A DNA stretch of 64,000 nt from Nitrospirota bacterium (GCA_013388555.1 JACAFD010000068.1:1-64000); one strand, 5' to 3'. Shown: positions 9,138 through 21,442, counted from the stretch's first letter. Program-made: numbers and translations. Notes: generated by a model not told the origin, from the letters alone.

Positions 9138-10724
9138 ATGCGCATGAATAAGACTTCCGGTGGCGCCTCGCCACGACCTGCCCGGAACAGCCCTGAAATC
9201 GAGCGCACAGGGCGCATGCCGGCGCTCTATCTGACCGTCACGATGACCGGCGCGGCGGTGATGATTCTGGAATTGCTCGGCACTCGTATCATCGGTCCCT
9301 TCTATGGAGTCAGCCTGTACGTCTGGTCGTCCCTCATTGCTGTCACGCTGATCGCCTTGGCGGTAGGCTATTTCCTCGGCGGCTACCTCGCCGACCGCTA
9401 TCCGGTCGTCCGATTGGCCCATGTGATTCTGGCCTCTGCGCTCACGACAGTGGACATTCCCTTTCTGCACGGGCCGATCCTGCGCGCGACCGATTCACTC
9501 GGCCTCCGTGCTGGCGCGTTCACCAGCGCGCTGTTGCTCTTCGCGCTGCCGTTGACCGCCCTGGCCATGGTGGGGCCCTATGTGATCAAGCGCGCGACAC
9601 GCGACTTGAGCGGCGTCGGGACCATCGCCGGTTCTGTCTATGCGATCAGCACGGTCGGCAGTGTCGCCGGCACGCTGCTCCTGGGTTTCTTCCTCCTGCC
9701 GCTGTTCGGCACGCGGACCATTATCTTCTCCCTCAGCCTGCTCTTGACCGGGCTCGCGGTCGTCATAGCCTGGTATGACAGACCGGCTGGTGTACCACAC
9801 CGACCTTTCTGGTCCGTGCTGGTCTTCAGCCTCTTCATCGGCGGCGGGGCCGTGTCAGGCTTTGCAGCGACATCGACCTCCGTCAAGGGGTTCAAGGTGC
9901 AGTCGGAAGCAGAAAGCCTCTACGGGTGGGTGCGAGTCGTGGACGATGAGAGCCGTGGATATCGCCTGATGCTGTCCGACGCGTCCGTCATCAGCGCGGT
10001 GGACCTCAAACAGGGTACAAGCGTGTTGGGGTACCAACAGGTACTGGGCCTGCTACCACTGTTACGTCCGCACGCGTCAAAAGCCCTGCTCATCGGGTTG
10101 GGCGGAGGGCACGTCGCCCGCGACTTGAAATCCAAGAGCATCGTGACCGACACGATTGAAATCGATCCGGCCGTGGCGGAAGCCGCGCGACAGTTTTTCC
10201 ATTTTGGACCGACGGGGCAATTCCTCGTCGGCGATGCAAGATACGAAATCAAACGTTTGACATCCCACTACGATTTCATTATCCACGATTGTTTCACTGG
10301 CGGCTCCGAACCGACGCATCTGCTCAGCCAGGAAATGCTGAGCGAGCTGCGCGCCCTGCTGAACGACCGCGGGATACTCGCACTCAACTATGTGGGGTTT
10401 ACGACAGGTGAAGGGTCTGACGCTGTGAGAGCCATCCATCACACCCTCAGGAGTCTGTTCCCTCAAGTACGTGTTTTCACAACCAGTAAGGACGAGTTCA
10501 CTGATTTTGTGTTTCTGGCTTCCGAGGAAACGGTTCAGCTGGATCCCGCCCGCCAGGACCACCGTATTCGCTGGCTCCTCGATCATGAGCCTAGAATAGT
10601 CAGCGACGACAGCTTCATCATCACCGACGATTACAATCCACTGGAGAGCCTGCAAGTCCGCAAGGCGGAAACCTACCGGAAGCATTTTCTCGAACGCATT
10701 GCCTTCGAACTGTTGCTGCGCTAG
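9138..10724 (+). CDS. Fused MFS-like membrane / spermidine synthase-like protein
   Basis: N-terminal multi-TM; C-terminal LLIGLGGGHVARDL...IEIDPAVAEAARQFF...DFIIHDCFTGGSEPTHLLS; ORF extends to 9078. Confidence 0.8.
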   Translation: MRMNKTSGGASPRPARNSPEIERTGRMPALYLTVTMTGAAVMILELLGTRIIGPFYGVSLYVWSSLIAVTLIALAVGYFLGGYLADRYPVVRLAHVILASALTTVDIPFLHGPILRATDSLGLRAGAFTSALLLFALPLTALAMVGPYVIKRATRDLSGVGTIAGSVYAISTVGSVAGTLLLGFFLLPLFGTRTIIFSLSLLLTGLAVVIAWYDRPAGVPHRPFWSVLVFSLFIGGGAVSGFAATSTSVKGFKVQSEAESLYGWVRVVDDESRGYRLMLSDASVISAVDLKQGTSVLGYQQVLGLLPLLRPHASKALLIGLGGGHVARDLKSKSIVTDTIEIDPAVAEAARQFFHFGPTGQFLVGDARYEIKRLTSHYDFIIHDCFTGGSEPTHLLSQEMLSELRALLNDRGILALNYVGFTTGEGSDAVRAIHHTLRSLFPQVRVFTTSKDEFTDFVFLASEETVQLDPARQDHRIRWLLDHEPRIVSDDSFIITDDYNPLESLQVRKAETYRKHFLERIAFELLLR

Positions 10725-11148
10725 TCAAGTGGGTGATGGACACGAAGACCGGGAAAACGATGGTAGTCGCGATCGGCGGTCGCCCACTCACTGCCGCTTT
10801 CAATGGCCAATGCAGCGAGAAAGGCTTCCGGACAAGGTTGCCTTTGATATCGGCGAATGTGCACAGGCGACCAAAGATGTCTCAGTGACGGGGACCGGGA
10901 TTGATGACGGTGCACGTCGGTTGGTCTCGCAGCTCTCTGGCGAACGCCAAGGCCTTACTCATGCTGCTTGGTGGATTGAACACGTTTGGATGGGTGACGA
11001 CTCGGAGAAAGCCGCTCAGTACCAGATCGGACAGGCCGTAGGGATCGTCGGAGTTGAGTAGGTTTTCAAGCCACCTCCGATACAGATGATGATGCGGTGA
11101 ATCCTAACGGTGCGCGTAGATGAGCACATTCACGTCAGGAAGGACCAT
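10721..11148 (-). pseudogene. VapC-type PIN-domain toxin remnant (two in-frame stops and a frameshift)
   Basis: Manual translation: MVLPDVNVLIYAHR*DSPHHHLYRRWLENLLNSDDPYGLSDLVLSGFLRVVTHPNVFNPPSSMSKALAFARELRDQPTCTVINPGPRH*DIFGRLCTFADIKGNLV / frameshift / PEAFLAALAIESGSEWATADRDYHRFPGLRVHHPLD. Confidence 0.85.
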
Positions 11149-11329
11149 GGGGCCGTTCCATGAAGGCGAGAGGAGCGGCGGAGTCATCCAGGTCGACACC
11201 GGGACGGACCCCATTTCCTGAGAACGGGATGAGCTTCACCGGCTTGCGCGGCTGCTGGCGATCCGGCGCGACAGAGCCTGCCGAAGCGCGTCTTCTATGA
11301 CCGCTGCAACCCCATGAGGGGGCGATCAC
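11135..11329 (-). pseudogene. VapB-like antitoxin remnant
   Basis: RKPVKLIPFSGNGVRPGVDLDDSAAPLAFME just upstream of the vapC remnant; N-terminus disrupted (VIEDALRQAL in another frame). Confidence 0.6.
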
Positions 11330-11594
11330 GTCGGACGGCAGATTCCTCCGATCTCTTTGCCCGTCCCTCCCTCGAGCGACTGTTCGGCGATCCCCCGGCC
11401 AGGCTTGTGCAGAAACACCGGGAGCAACAGGATCGGAAGGAGATGCTTATACAGCTCCTACTCGAAGCAGAAAGCGCAGAGGCGAAGCCGTCTCGAGTGC
11501 CGCTACCTGCAGGGGTTCAGGCTGAAGCTATTTATGATCTCGCAACTAAACCTTCAGTCTATTAGCCTTTAGTCTATCTGCCTAATACGATGTC

Positions 11595-13136
11595 TTACCA
11601 CGTCGGTGTCGCCTGGTTGTCGCTGGCCGCCAAGCCGAAATAGTAGACCGTGACCTGCTTCGGATTCTTCCCTACAGGAATGATTGAGGTAATCGTATTC
11701 GTTGCCCCATCGATCAGCGAGACCGTACCGTTGACTCCAGGCGTCGCGTTCGTGACGACGATACCCTTTGCCGAGCCGGCGCCGTGCGGACCGGTGATCC
11801 AGAGATCCATGGCGTGCATCTCCGCCGGCGGCAAGGCCAATTCGAAGACAAGAGAAATGAACGACGGATCGAAAATGAGCAGCAAGTCCTTCCTGAGATT
11901 CGCGGCTTGTTCAAAGGTCAAGCCGGTGACATCGTTCGATTGCGTCATATAGATCCGGACCCCATCCGGCGTGAATTGGAAACGCGCCGGCCTGATGTCG
12001 CTCAACCGAGGGAAGGGGAGTTCCGTGGCAGAGAGAGCCCCGACGGCGGTCAGATCAATGGACCCGAACGTTCCGAAGACGTGGCCTGGATCAGACCTGT
12101 CCTCACCGACCAAGAATAGGGCCTGCCCACTCGGGGTGATGCCGACTGAATGAAATACGGTCTGACTCGGCAGGGGAGGCGCGATATCCACTGTTCTCGT
12201 TATTGCTAATGACATTGGATTGATCTCCACGACCGTGCGGTAACCTGACAGATAACTGTAGATCTTCCCTGTCGCCTGCGACCAGAACATGCCGGTCGGC
12301 GCCGAGTGATTCGGCGTCGTGACACTCCCACCACAGGCCGGGTACCCCAGCGCGGTTTCGTTCGAACTGTTACAAAGATCAATCCTGACAGGAAGTGGAC
12401 TATATCGGACATTCCCAAACGAGGAGTCGGCCAATACCACTTCGACGACCCCGGTCGTCTTGCTCGAGACAAACCCGATCTCCTGGGAGACCGCAGGTGG
12501 CCTGGAAAACGCGATAAAGTGTTCCCCAATACCTGAGAGACAACTCGTTGTCACTACATGTGGTTTCTCTCCGCCCGCAGTCAGGTGCGAATTGTGAAGC
12601 ACCGAAAACGATCCACCGTTGCAGGGTCTCAGCGTATCAATTCCAGTCACCGGATCTCCGTCGTTCATAGTCCAGAGCACTTCCTTGTCGACCGGATCCC
12701 GATAGATGCGAGTCGGACGCTGGCCGAGTCTGACCGGGCCGTTCACGTCGAGAAAATCTTCCAAGATCGGCGCCAACGCGCCGACCGGATCGATGGCTGC
12801 CACCTTATTAGATTCGGTGTTCGTCGCGAAAATCCACTCACCCAGTGAGAACGTCACCCCGCCGATCGCGTCGGCTTGTACTGGGCCAAGCGACAGGGTG
12901 CTGATGACGGGAGAGTGTTTCCCATCGAGCCTGACCGTGGTCATGGTCGTGTCATCTTGATTCACGACCAGCGCCATGGGGGTTGAGAGCGGCGAATTCG
13001 TCTCCGGGCCACTGTCGCCGCCGCTGCTGCACGCTGCTAGCAGCAAGAGAGCAGAGCACAGTACATGGCGACCGATCGAGCGAGCGCCCCAGAGTCGTTT
13101 ATGGACTGACATGGCGGAGTATCTTGTGTTGCTCAT
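11595..13136 (-). CDS. Lipoprotein with YVTN/YncE-like beta-propeller repeats
   Basis: Lipobox LLLAACSSGG; ...TNTITSIIPVGKNPKQVTV propeller signature. Confidence 0.65.
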   Translation of the reverse strand: MSNTRYSAMSVHKRLWGARSIGRHVLCSALLLLAACSSGGDSGPETNSPLSTPMALVVNQDDTTMTTVRLDGKHSPVISTLSLGPVQADAIGGVTFSLGEWIFATNTESNKVAAIDPVGALAPILEDFLDVNGPVRLGQRPTRIYRDPVDKEVLWTMNDGDPVTGIDTLRPCNGGSFSVLHNSHLTAGGEKPHVVTTSCLSGIGEHFIAFSRPPAVSQEIGFVSSKTTGVVEVVLADSSFGNVRYSPLPVRIDLCNSSNETALGYPACGGSVTTPNHSAPTGMFWSQATGKIYSYLSGYRTVVEINPMSLAITRTVDIAPPLPSQTVFHSVGITPSGQALFLVGEDRSDPGHVFGTFGSIDLTAVGALSATELPFPRLSDIRPARFQFTPDGVRIYMTQSNDVTGLTFEQAANLRKDLLLIFDPSFISLVFELALPPAEMHAMDLWITGPHGAGSAKGIVVTNATPGVNGTVSLIDGATNTITSIIPVGKNPKQVTVYYFGLAASDNQATPTW

Positions 13137-13149
13137 TGGACCCTCCGTC

Positions 13150-14217
13150 TTAAAACAGCGGCGGCGTCGCGAAGGACTTCGTCATCCCGAATACGTAGCC
13201 AACCGTTTGCTGCAAGTTTCCGTTGAAGTCGCGATAAATTGGCAGCTGCGCAATGGCATAGAGCTGACCATAATCGAACACATCGACGACGACGCCGGTC
13301 GAGAAGGCCAGGTAAGTACTGTTCGTTGTGGGAACCGGGCGGTCGAGAATGTTCCCATCGAGAAGGACCGCACGGTTTATCGGAGCAGGCTCAAGTTGAT
13401 ACAGGGCCGCTTGGATGTTGTCCTGGGTCTTTTGCCGAAAGTTGAATTGTTCGGTGAAGACCAACCAGGGTACGGTGACCAGATTCAGGCCAGCGTTCAA
13501 GGTATATTCTTGCCCGAATTGGTAGCCGTCGGAATTACGCAGTTGGTATCGCCAACTCCCGGATAAGAATTGATTGAGCCGATGCGGCAGCACCTCGTAG
13601 GTCTGATAGAAGCTCGGCTGGAAGCCGAAGGAACCTCGGCCGACCTGGAGCGTGGATTCTGCCAGCTGTCCTGGCGCTGCCTCATACCCGTAGTCTCCGG
13701 TGGGGAAATAGACTCCCATTTCAAACACGAGCATGCTCCGTAGCGTCGGCAGCATGTTGTATTTCAGTTTCACCAGCACATCGCCGATGCCCTTATCATT
13801 CGTATTCGTGAGTGCGCCTGCGCCGATCTGCCCCATCGCGTTGATCTGCTTATAGGGAACCGACAGCGCGAGTCCGATCCGCTCAGTCACGCCGTAGTTG
13901 AGATCCAGCGTTGCGATCCTGACCAACGTGGACAGCTGGTTGACTTGAGAATTGGCAAGAATCAATTGCTTTGTCTGCTGATTGGCATAAGGGATCGTGC
14001 TCGCACCCTCCGGCGGTATTTCATTGTTCGTATAAGTATAAGTCAGGTTCATCGTGAGTACCCCTGCCGGGGCGACTTGTTTCTCCGAACCGACTATGAC
14101 AAAACAGCTCGATGAGCCACAAGAGGCTTCTGCAAGAGGGTTCCATCCCCCCACGCTCAGTGCCGTTATGAGCACACCAGCCAAAAGAAGTGACCGAAAA
14201 AAGCCCTTCAAGATCAC
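13150..14217 (-). CDS. Putative outer-membrane beta-barrel/transporter-like protein
   Basis: Signal peptide; alternating amphipathic strands; LDLNYGVTERIGLALSVPY. Confidence 0.6.
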   Translation of the reverse strand: MILKGFFRSLLLAGVLITALSVGGWNPLAEASCGSSSCFVIVGSEKQVAPAGVLTMNLTYTYTNNEIPPEGASTIPYANQQTKQLILANSQVNQLSTLVRIATLDLNYGVTERIGLALSVPYKQINAMGQIGAGALTNTNDKGIGDVLVKLKYNMLPTLRSMLVFEMGVYFPTGDYGYEAAPGQLAESTLQVGRGSFGFQPSFYQTYEVLPHRLNQFLSGSWRYQLRNSDGYQFGQEYTLNAGLNLVTVPWLVFTEQFNFRQKTQDNIQAALYQLEPAPINRAVLLDGNILDRPVPTTNSTYLAFSTGVVVDVFDYGQLYAIAQLPIYRDFNGNLQQTVGYVFGMTKSFATPPLF

Positions 14218-14528
14218 AAAGCCACTTGCTGCTTCGGCCTGACTCCGCCACGACCGGAGCCTTGACGGCCCAGCTGCACGGGCGGTTCCCTGAGGGCCTT
14301 GTCTCCCTGAGGCGCTACCGATGCGACTGGTACCCCGACCAAATGGTGATCGATCAAGGCGGACACCGTTTCACTGAAGATTCTGAGACTCCCTACACCG
14401 AGGCGAGTCCCGCCAAGCCGGCCATCTTCTACCCATCGGTACACGGTCCATCGGCTGATGTTCAAGATTTTGGCTGCTTCGTCGACACGAAGAAGCCGCT
14501 TTTGATACAATGTGACAAATTTATCCAT
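14214..14528 (-). CDS. Excisionase-type HTH protein, paralogue of 1358..1606
   Basis: LLRVDEAAKILNISRWTVYRWVEDGRLGGTRLGVGSLRIF; ORF extends to 14705. Confidence 0.75.
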   Translation of the reverse strand: MDKFVTLYQKRLLRVDEAAKILNISRWTVYRWVEDGRLGGTRLGVGSLRIFSETVSALIDHHLVGVPVASVAPQGDKALREPPVQLGRQGSGRGGVRPKQQVAL

Positions 14529-14750
14529 GATGTATTTCTCCCGCACCCGTTCGAGTGCCGCATGAAAATAGTTGAGAATGGCTGCCTGTACCTTTGTCCC
14601 GCCGCCATTAGCTGACCCTAAGGTCCAAGCTGAACGGTGTATCGACAGATTCCCTGAATTCTTTGGGTAGGCACTGCCACGACGCCGTCGAGCTGCGCGC
14701 CACAATAAAGTTACACGTGCTCCACGCAGAGGCTAAGCGCTTACTCAATT

Positions 14751-15056
14751 TCAGAAGGAAGAAGGGGGCGGACCGCGAGAGAGGGAGAAAACGGGTACGA
14801 CATCGTCAGCTTGGTCGATCGGTTCACTGTCGAGGATTGCGAGAAAGGGAATGACTGGAGCGAAGACGGAACCGGTTAAATCAAACCCCTGTCCTGCTCC
14901 GCAGAGCCACGTACAGAGTGCAGAGGAATGAGTCGCCGCCTTGTGGTGGGTATGCTGCGTTTCATGCGTGACCATCGCCGGCGACGCGAGTGCAGGCACC
15001 AGGAGCAGGCAGGCCACTAGGGGAAGAACAAGGATCTGTCGGTTGAGTCGAATCAC
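14751..15056 (-). CDS. Small secreted His-rich CxxxC protein (family copy 2)
   Basis: HETQHTHHKAATHSSALCTWLCGAG...RGPPPSSF. Confidence 0.65.
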   Translation of the reverse strand: MIRLNRQILVLPLVACLLLVPALASPAMVTHETQHTHHKAATHSSALCTWLCGAGQGFDLTGSVFAPVIPFLAILDSEPIDQADDVVPVFSLSRGPPPSSF

Positions 15057-15062
15057 GCTCTC

Positions 15063-15638
15063 CTACCGGGCCGCTGACTTTACCGGCTCCTGTTTCAGTA
15101 TCCGTGCAACGGTTTCTTCGATTTTCTGTTCGGTCAGCAATCCGCCCTTGATATATTCTTGGACGCGGCCTTCCTGGTCGATGAACACGCTGACGGGCAA
15201 TCCAACCACGCCGAACTGGTTGGCCACTTTGTTGTCGTGATCCATCAGGACTGGGAATGTGTGGCCGTACTGCTTGATGTGCTCGCGAACCCGGGCATCG
15301 TCTTCTAATTCGTTGACGGCGAGGACCACGAAGCCCTTGTCGCGCAGCTTGTCATACATGGTTTGCATGGCCGGCATCTCGGTCGTGCAGGGCTTGCACC
15401 AGGTGGCCCAGAAGTTCAGGAGCACGATCTTCCCGCGATATTGGCTGAGGCTCTGTTCCTTACCTGCCAGATCAGTCAGGCGAAAATCCTCTGCCTGCAT
15501 ACCGACCGTCGGGACCCGCGAACCCATGCTCCAGCCGTCGAAGGCCGGCAGCGCCGTCAGTGCCGCGAGCAGTACAAGACCCACAAGCACAGCGTTGGGT
15601 TTTCTTGATCGCATGGCAGCCTCCTTCGCTTCAAACAT
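15063..15638 (-). CDS. TlpA-family thiol-disulfide oxidoreductase
   Basis: KIVLLNFWATWCKPCTTEMPAMQTMYDKL...FPVLMDHDNKVANQFGVVGLPVSVFIDQEG. Confidence 0.92.
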   Translation of the reverse strand: MFEAKEAAMRSRKPNAVLVGLVLLAALTALPAFDGWSMGSRVPTVGMQAEDFRLTDLAGKEQSLSQYRGKIVLLNFWATWCKPCTTEMPAMQTMYDKLRDKGFVVLAVNELEDDARVREHIKQYGHTFPVLMDHDNKVANQFGVVGLPVSVFIDQEGRVQEYIKGGLLTEQKIEETVARILKQEPVKSAAR

Positions 15639-15672
15639 TTCGATTACGAATTCTCTCTAGAAGCGTCGTTCC

Positions 15673-15723
15673 CGTCCGTCTCATCCTGCAATCCACTGAG
15701 TAGGTTGTAGGATGAGACGGACG
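15673..15723. repeat. 19-bp inverted repeat (one mismatch), 13-nt loop
   Basis: CGTCCGTCTCATCCTGCAA ... TTGTAGGATGAGACGGACG between two minus-strand genes. Confidence 0.8.
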
Positions 15724-15756
15724 CGGCTCTGCGTATGAGCCGATGAGCAACGGAAA

Positions 15757-16062
15757 CTACAGAGAGAAAGACGGAGGGGCGCGGCTGGGAGAGGTGTGGC
15801 ACGTTCCGATCAAAGGCTTGGCAACATGGGGGAGCGTGACGAGCGCGATGGGACTGAGTTCGGCCTGAAAGGTAACCACCGCCGTATCGAGAACCGTCCC
15901 GGCGGCACACATCCAGGAGCAGAGAAGGGTGCCATGCGTGGCAGCCTGATGCTGGGCATGGTGCCCGGCATGCTCGACCGACTGCGCCTGAGCCAATCCA
16001 CCGATGGCAAGGACACAGAGCATCAGGAAGACCGACAGGAACTTGATGACGCGGTGGTTCAT
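15757..16062 (-). CDS. Small secreted His-rich CxxxC protein (family copy 3)
   Basis: HAGHHAQHQAATHGTLLCSWMCAAG...SRAPPSFSL. Confidence 0.65.
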   Translation of the reverse strand: MNHRVIKFLSVFLMLCVLAIGGLAQAQSVEHAGHHAQHQAATHGTLLCSWMCAAGTVLDTAVVTFQAELSPIALVTLPHVAKPLIGTCHTSPSRAPPSFSL

Positions 16063-16289
16063 CGGAAGACGGCCCAGTGTAACGTGGCCGGAGTTTACTG
16101 AATGCCTACGAGGCTGTCAAGCTGGCAACTTAAGACCGGGAACCCCCAAAAGGCTGAAGGTTTAGGCCATGTAAAAATGAACGATGGAGAGTCTGAGCCG
16201 CTGCCTTGTTATAGGATTAAGAGAGAGGATGTTGTATACTGCCAGAATTACTTTCGGAGGCAGCGCCGTCCGTCCTGAACGATAACATC

Positions 16290-19013
<2,724 letters not shown>

Positions 19014-19192
19014 AGAGGCTCGGCTGACGAAGGGCGTGGACCTTCGGCGTCGCCATGATGCGACGGGTCTCCACGGCTACTGACCCGTAGCACACCTCAT
19101 CACGCACGACGCTGAGACTGCGCTGCGCGCCGCAATGCCGTCGTGCGTATGCACCAGCAGCTACATATCATATGGCCGACGCCATGTCGGAC

Positions 19193-19225
19193 GCCTCAGT
19201 CCACATCCCTTCCAGCCGAGCCGAA
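19193..19225 (+). repeat. Direct repeat copy 1 flanking a TA module
   Basis: GCCTCAGTCCACATCCCTTCCAGCCGAGCCGA; about 33 bp, near identical to 19920..19952. Confidence 0.8.
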
Positions 19226-19353
19226 GAGAGAAAATAAAAATAGGAGGATTGCGGCTGTTCAGTGAGTGAGCGCCATTGCTTGACCCCACCGAAGGCCTCA
19301 CAGATAATGGCGGAGCGACCTTAGGATGCTAGCCGAACGAAGGAGGACGAGTG

Positions 19354-19554
19354 ATGTCGACTGCCGTCAAAATGGAAGTCAGTCCGGAAACGATTATCCG
19401 GGCCGTCAAGAGCATGAAGAAGTCCGCCCGACAAGTGTTCTTGGAGGATCTCATCGCAGCTACTTCCCCCGAGTACCTTCAAAGCATTCGCGAAGCTCGA
19501 CGAGACTTTAAGGTAGGCAAAGTGAAATTGCACAGGCAGGTCTTTGGCCAGTGA
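19354..19554 (+). CDS. Putative antitoxin of RelBE/ParDE-like pair
   Basis: Small acidic/basic ORF overlapping the downstream RelE-like ORF by 4 nt. Confidence 0.65.
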   Translation: MSTAVKMEVSPETIIRAVKSMKKSARQVFLEDLIAATSPEYLQSIREARRDFKVGKVKLHRQVFGQ

Positions 19555-19805
19555 AGTACCGGCTGGTATACACCCACCGTGCAATCAGAGATATCGATGC
19601 GCTCGACACGAGCATTAAGCAACGCATCGGCAAGACCCTCCTTCGCTACGAGTCCGACCCTCTCCAGCATGCCGAATCCCTCAGACAGTCTGAGTTGGGT
19701 TCATACCGATTTCGGATCGGTGACTACCGTGTCGTGTTTGACCTTGAGGGGGATGAGATCGTGATTCTGCGTGTTGGCCACAGAAGAGAAATCTACAGAC
19801 GATAG
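19551..19805 (+). CDS. RelE/ParE-family toxin
   Basis: YRLVYTHRAIRDIDAL...LRQSELGSYRFRIGDYRVVFDLEGDEIVILRVGHRREIYR. Confidence 0.92.
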   Translation: MKYRLVYTHRAIRDIDALDTSIKQRIGKTLLRYESDPLQHAESLRQSELGSYRFRIGDYRVVFDLEGDEIVILRVGHRREIYRR

Positions 19806-19919
19806 GGGTTTAACAACGTTCGCCAACACCAGGACGTTGGTGTCGATGCAACCCTCACCGGCCAGTCCGAGCAGCTGCGACTTCCGCGGTCCCCGCTTAT
19901 CCGGCAAAGTACGTAAGGA

Positions 19920-19952
19920 GCCTCAGTCCACATCCCTTCCAGACGAGCCGAG
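19920..19952 (+). repeat. Direct repeat copy 2 flanking a TA module
   Basis: GCCTCAGTCCACATCCCTTCCAGACGAGCCGA. Confidence 0.8.
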
Positions 19953-20217
19953 ATGAGCGATAGAACTTGAAGCGATAAATCGCGCTCCTTTGAAGCTCGT
20001 GCTTCAGCTTCACGGGCGATCGAGTCGGGGTGCTGAACAGGAATTAAAGCAGCCTCATGGATTCAGCCGATTGAACATTTCCTCCTTATTTCACCTTGAC
20101 TTATGGATCAATCTGAGGCTACCATAGAGTATTTTTCGGCCAATCACGATGGGTGGATTTTACCCGTTGTGTTGCATTGGTGTTCCCGCTTAAGCCGGTT
20201 AGCGGAGGAAGGGAGTA

Positions 20218-21402
20218 GTGTCTGTGACGACTGGACACCCTCAACTCGTCGCTGCCATTGCGTCTGAGATTACTTCTTCAGGTCCAATCCCCTTTGCCCG
20301 GTTCATGGAACTGGCGCTCTATCACCCTCGGTTCGGCTATTACATGCGCCAACCGGACGCTGCGGATCAGGAACGTATCGGCTGGTCCGGCGATTTCTAC
20401 ACCAGCTCCGATGTCCATCCGATACTCGGGGAGGCCCTGGCCAAACAAGCGATTCAAATCGATGCCATGATGGGCTCTCCTGAGCCCTTTACCGTCGTGG
20501 AGATGGGGTCCGGAAAAGGCTTACTCGCCCAGCACTTCTTGTCAGCCTGTCAGCGTGAGTCGAATGTGTTCTGTCAGCGTCTTCGTTACGTCCTGATTGA
20601 ACGGAGTCCCGCTATGCGGGAACTGCAGCGCAGAAATCTGGATCCCTGGCTTAGCAGGCCTGGCCTCGTCACTTGGGTTGAAGGTCTCGATGGACTGGCT
20701 CCGGACAGCGTGTCCGGTTTGTTCCTCAGCAATGAACTGGTGGATGCTTTCCCAGTGCATCGTATTCAAGTCACGGCTGGTCGGACCGAAGAGCTATATG
20801 TGGATTACCGAGAGGGGCGGTTTGTGGAATGTCTCAGGCCCCTATCCACGACCCGGCTCGATCAGTATCTACAGAAACTCGGCAGCACATGGCCGGAGGG
20901 CTATCGAACCGAGGTGAATCTCCAAGCGATGGATTGGATGGAACAGGTAGCGCAACGTATCGATCGTGGATTCGTGGTGACCATTGATTATGGCCATACG
21001 GCACAGGATCTCTATGGGCCTGAGCGGAGAAACGGCACGTTCCTCTGCTATTTTCAACAATTGACGAACGAAGATCCCTTCATGCGGGTCGGAGAGCAGG
21101 ATATGACGGCCCACGTAGATTTTTCGTGCCTGGCCGCCGCCGGTGAGGAGCAGGGACTCCATGTCACGGGATTCACCAACCAAATGAGTTTTCTCATGGG
21201 GCTCGGCGTGGAAGACATGATCGGAGAATTGGAGCCGGAGAGCCAGGAGCTTCGGGCCGCGATTCATCTCCTGAAGCCTGATGGTATGGGCAGCACGTTT
21301 AAGGTGCTCATTCAACATAAGGGAATAAGGTATCCGGAGCTGGACGGGTTGAAATTCAAACCTTTCTTTGGCTCGGCACTCGCCGTGGGTGCGACTGGAT
21401 AA
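20218..21402 (+). CDS. SAM-dependent methyltransferase, NDUFAF7/MidA family (COG1565-like)
   Basis: GPIPFARFMELALYHPRFGYYM, GDFYTSSDVHPILGEALAKQ, VVEMGSGKGLLAQHFL, NELVDAFPVHR, TIDYGHTAQDLY. Confidence 0.88.
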   Translation: MSVTTGHPQLVAAIASEITSSGPIPFARFMELALYHPRFGYYMRQPDAADQERIGWSGDFYTSSDVHPILGEALAKQAIQIDAMMGSPEPFTVVEMGSGKGLLAQHFLSACQRESNVFCQRLRYVLIERSPAMRELQRRNLDPWLSRPGLVTWVEGLDGLAPDSVSGLFLSNELVDAFPVHRIQVTAGRTEELYVDYREGRFVECLRPLSTTRLDQYLQKLGSTWPEGYRTEVNLQAMDWMEQVAQRIDRGFVVTIDYGHTAQDLYGPERRNGTFLCYFQQLTNEDPFMRVGEQDMTAHVDFSCLAAAGEEQGLHVTGFTNQMSFLMGLGVEDMIGELEPESQELRAAIHLLKPDGMGSTFKVLIQHKGIRYPELDGLKFKPFFGSALAVGATG

Positions 21403-21442
21403 TGCACCATCTATCATTAACCATCAACCATAGGGTTTACTG

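Noticed and set aside
8844-9470. N-terminal extension of the 548-aa PEP-CTERM ORF
   Set aside because: A signal peptide starts at MNNKALILG (8843); upstream part covers the promoter region.
11314-11565. 83-aa + strand ORF
   Set aside because: No motifs and overlaps repeat-like sequence; not supported as a gene.
19023-19045. Hairpin CGAAGG...CCTTCG after secA as terminator
   Set aside because: Only 6-bp stem and no T-tract.
19800-19910. Additional PIN-domain remnant (GCIDTNVLVLANVV) on minus strand
   Set aside because: Only a short IDTNVLV match; rest of the domain not found, too weak to call.
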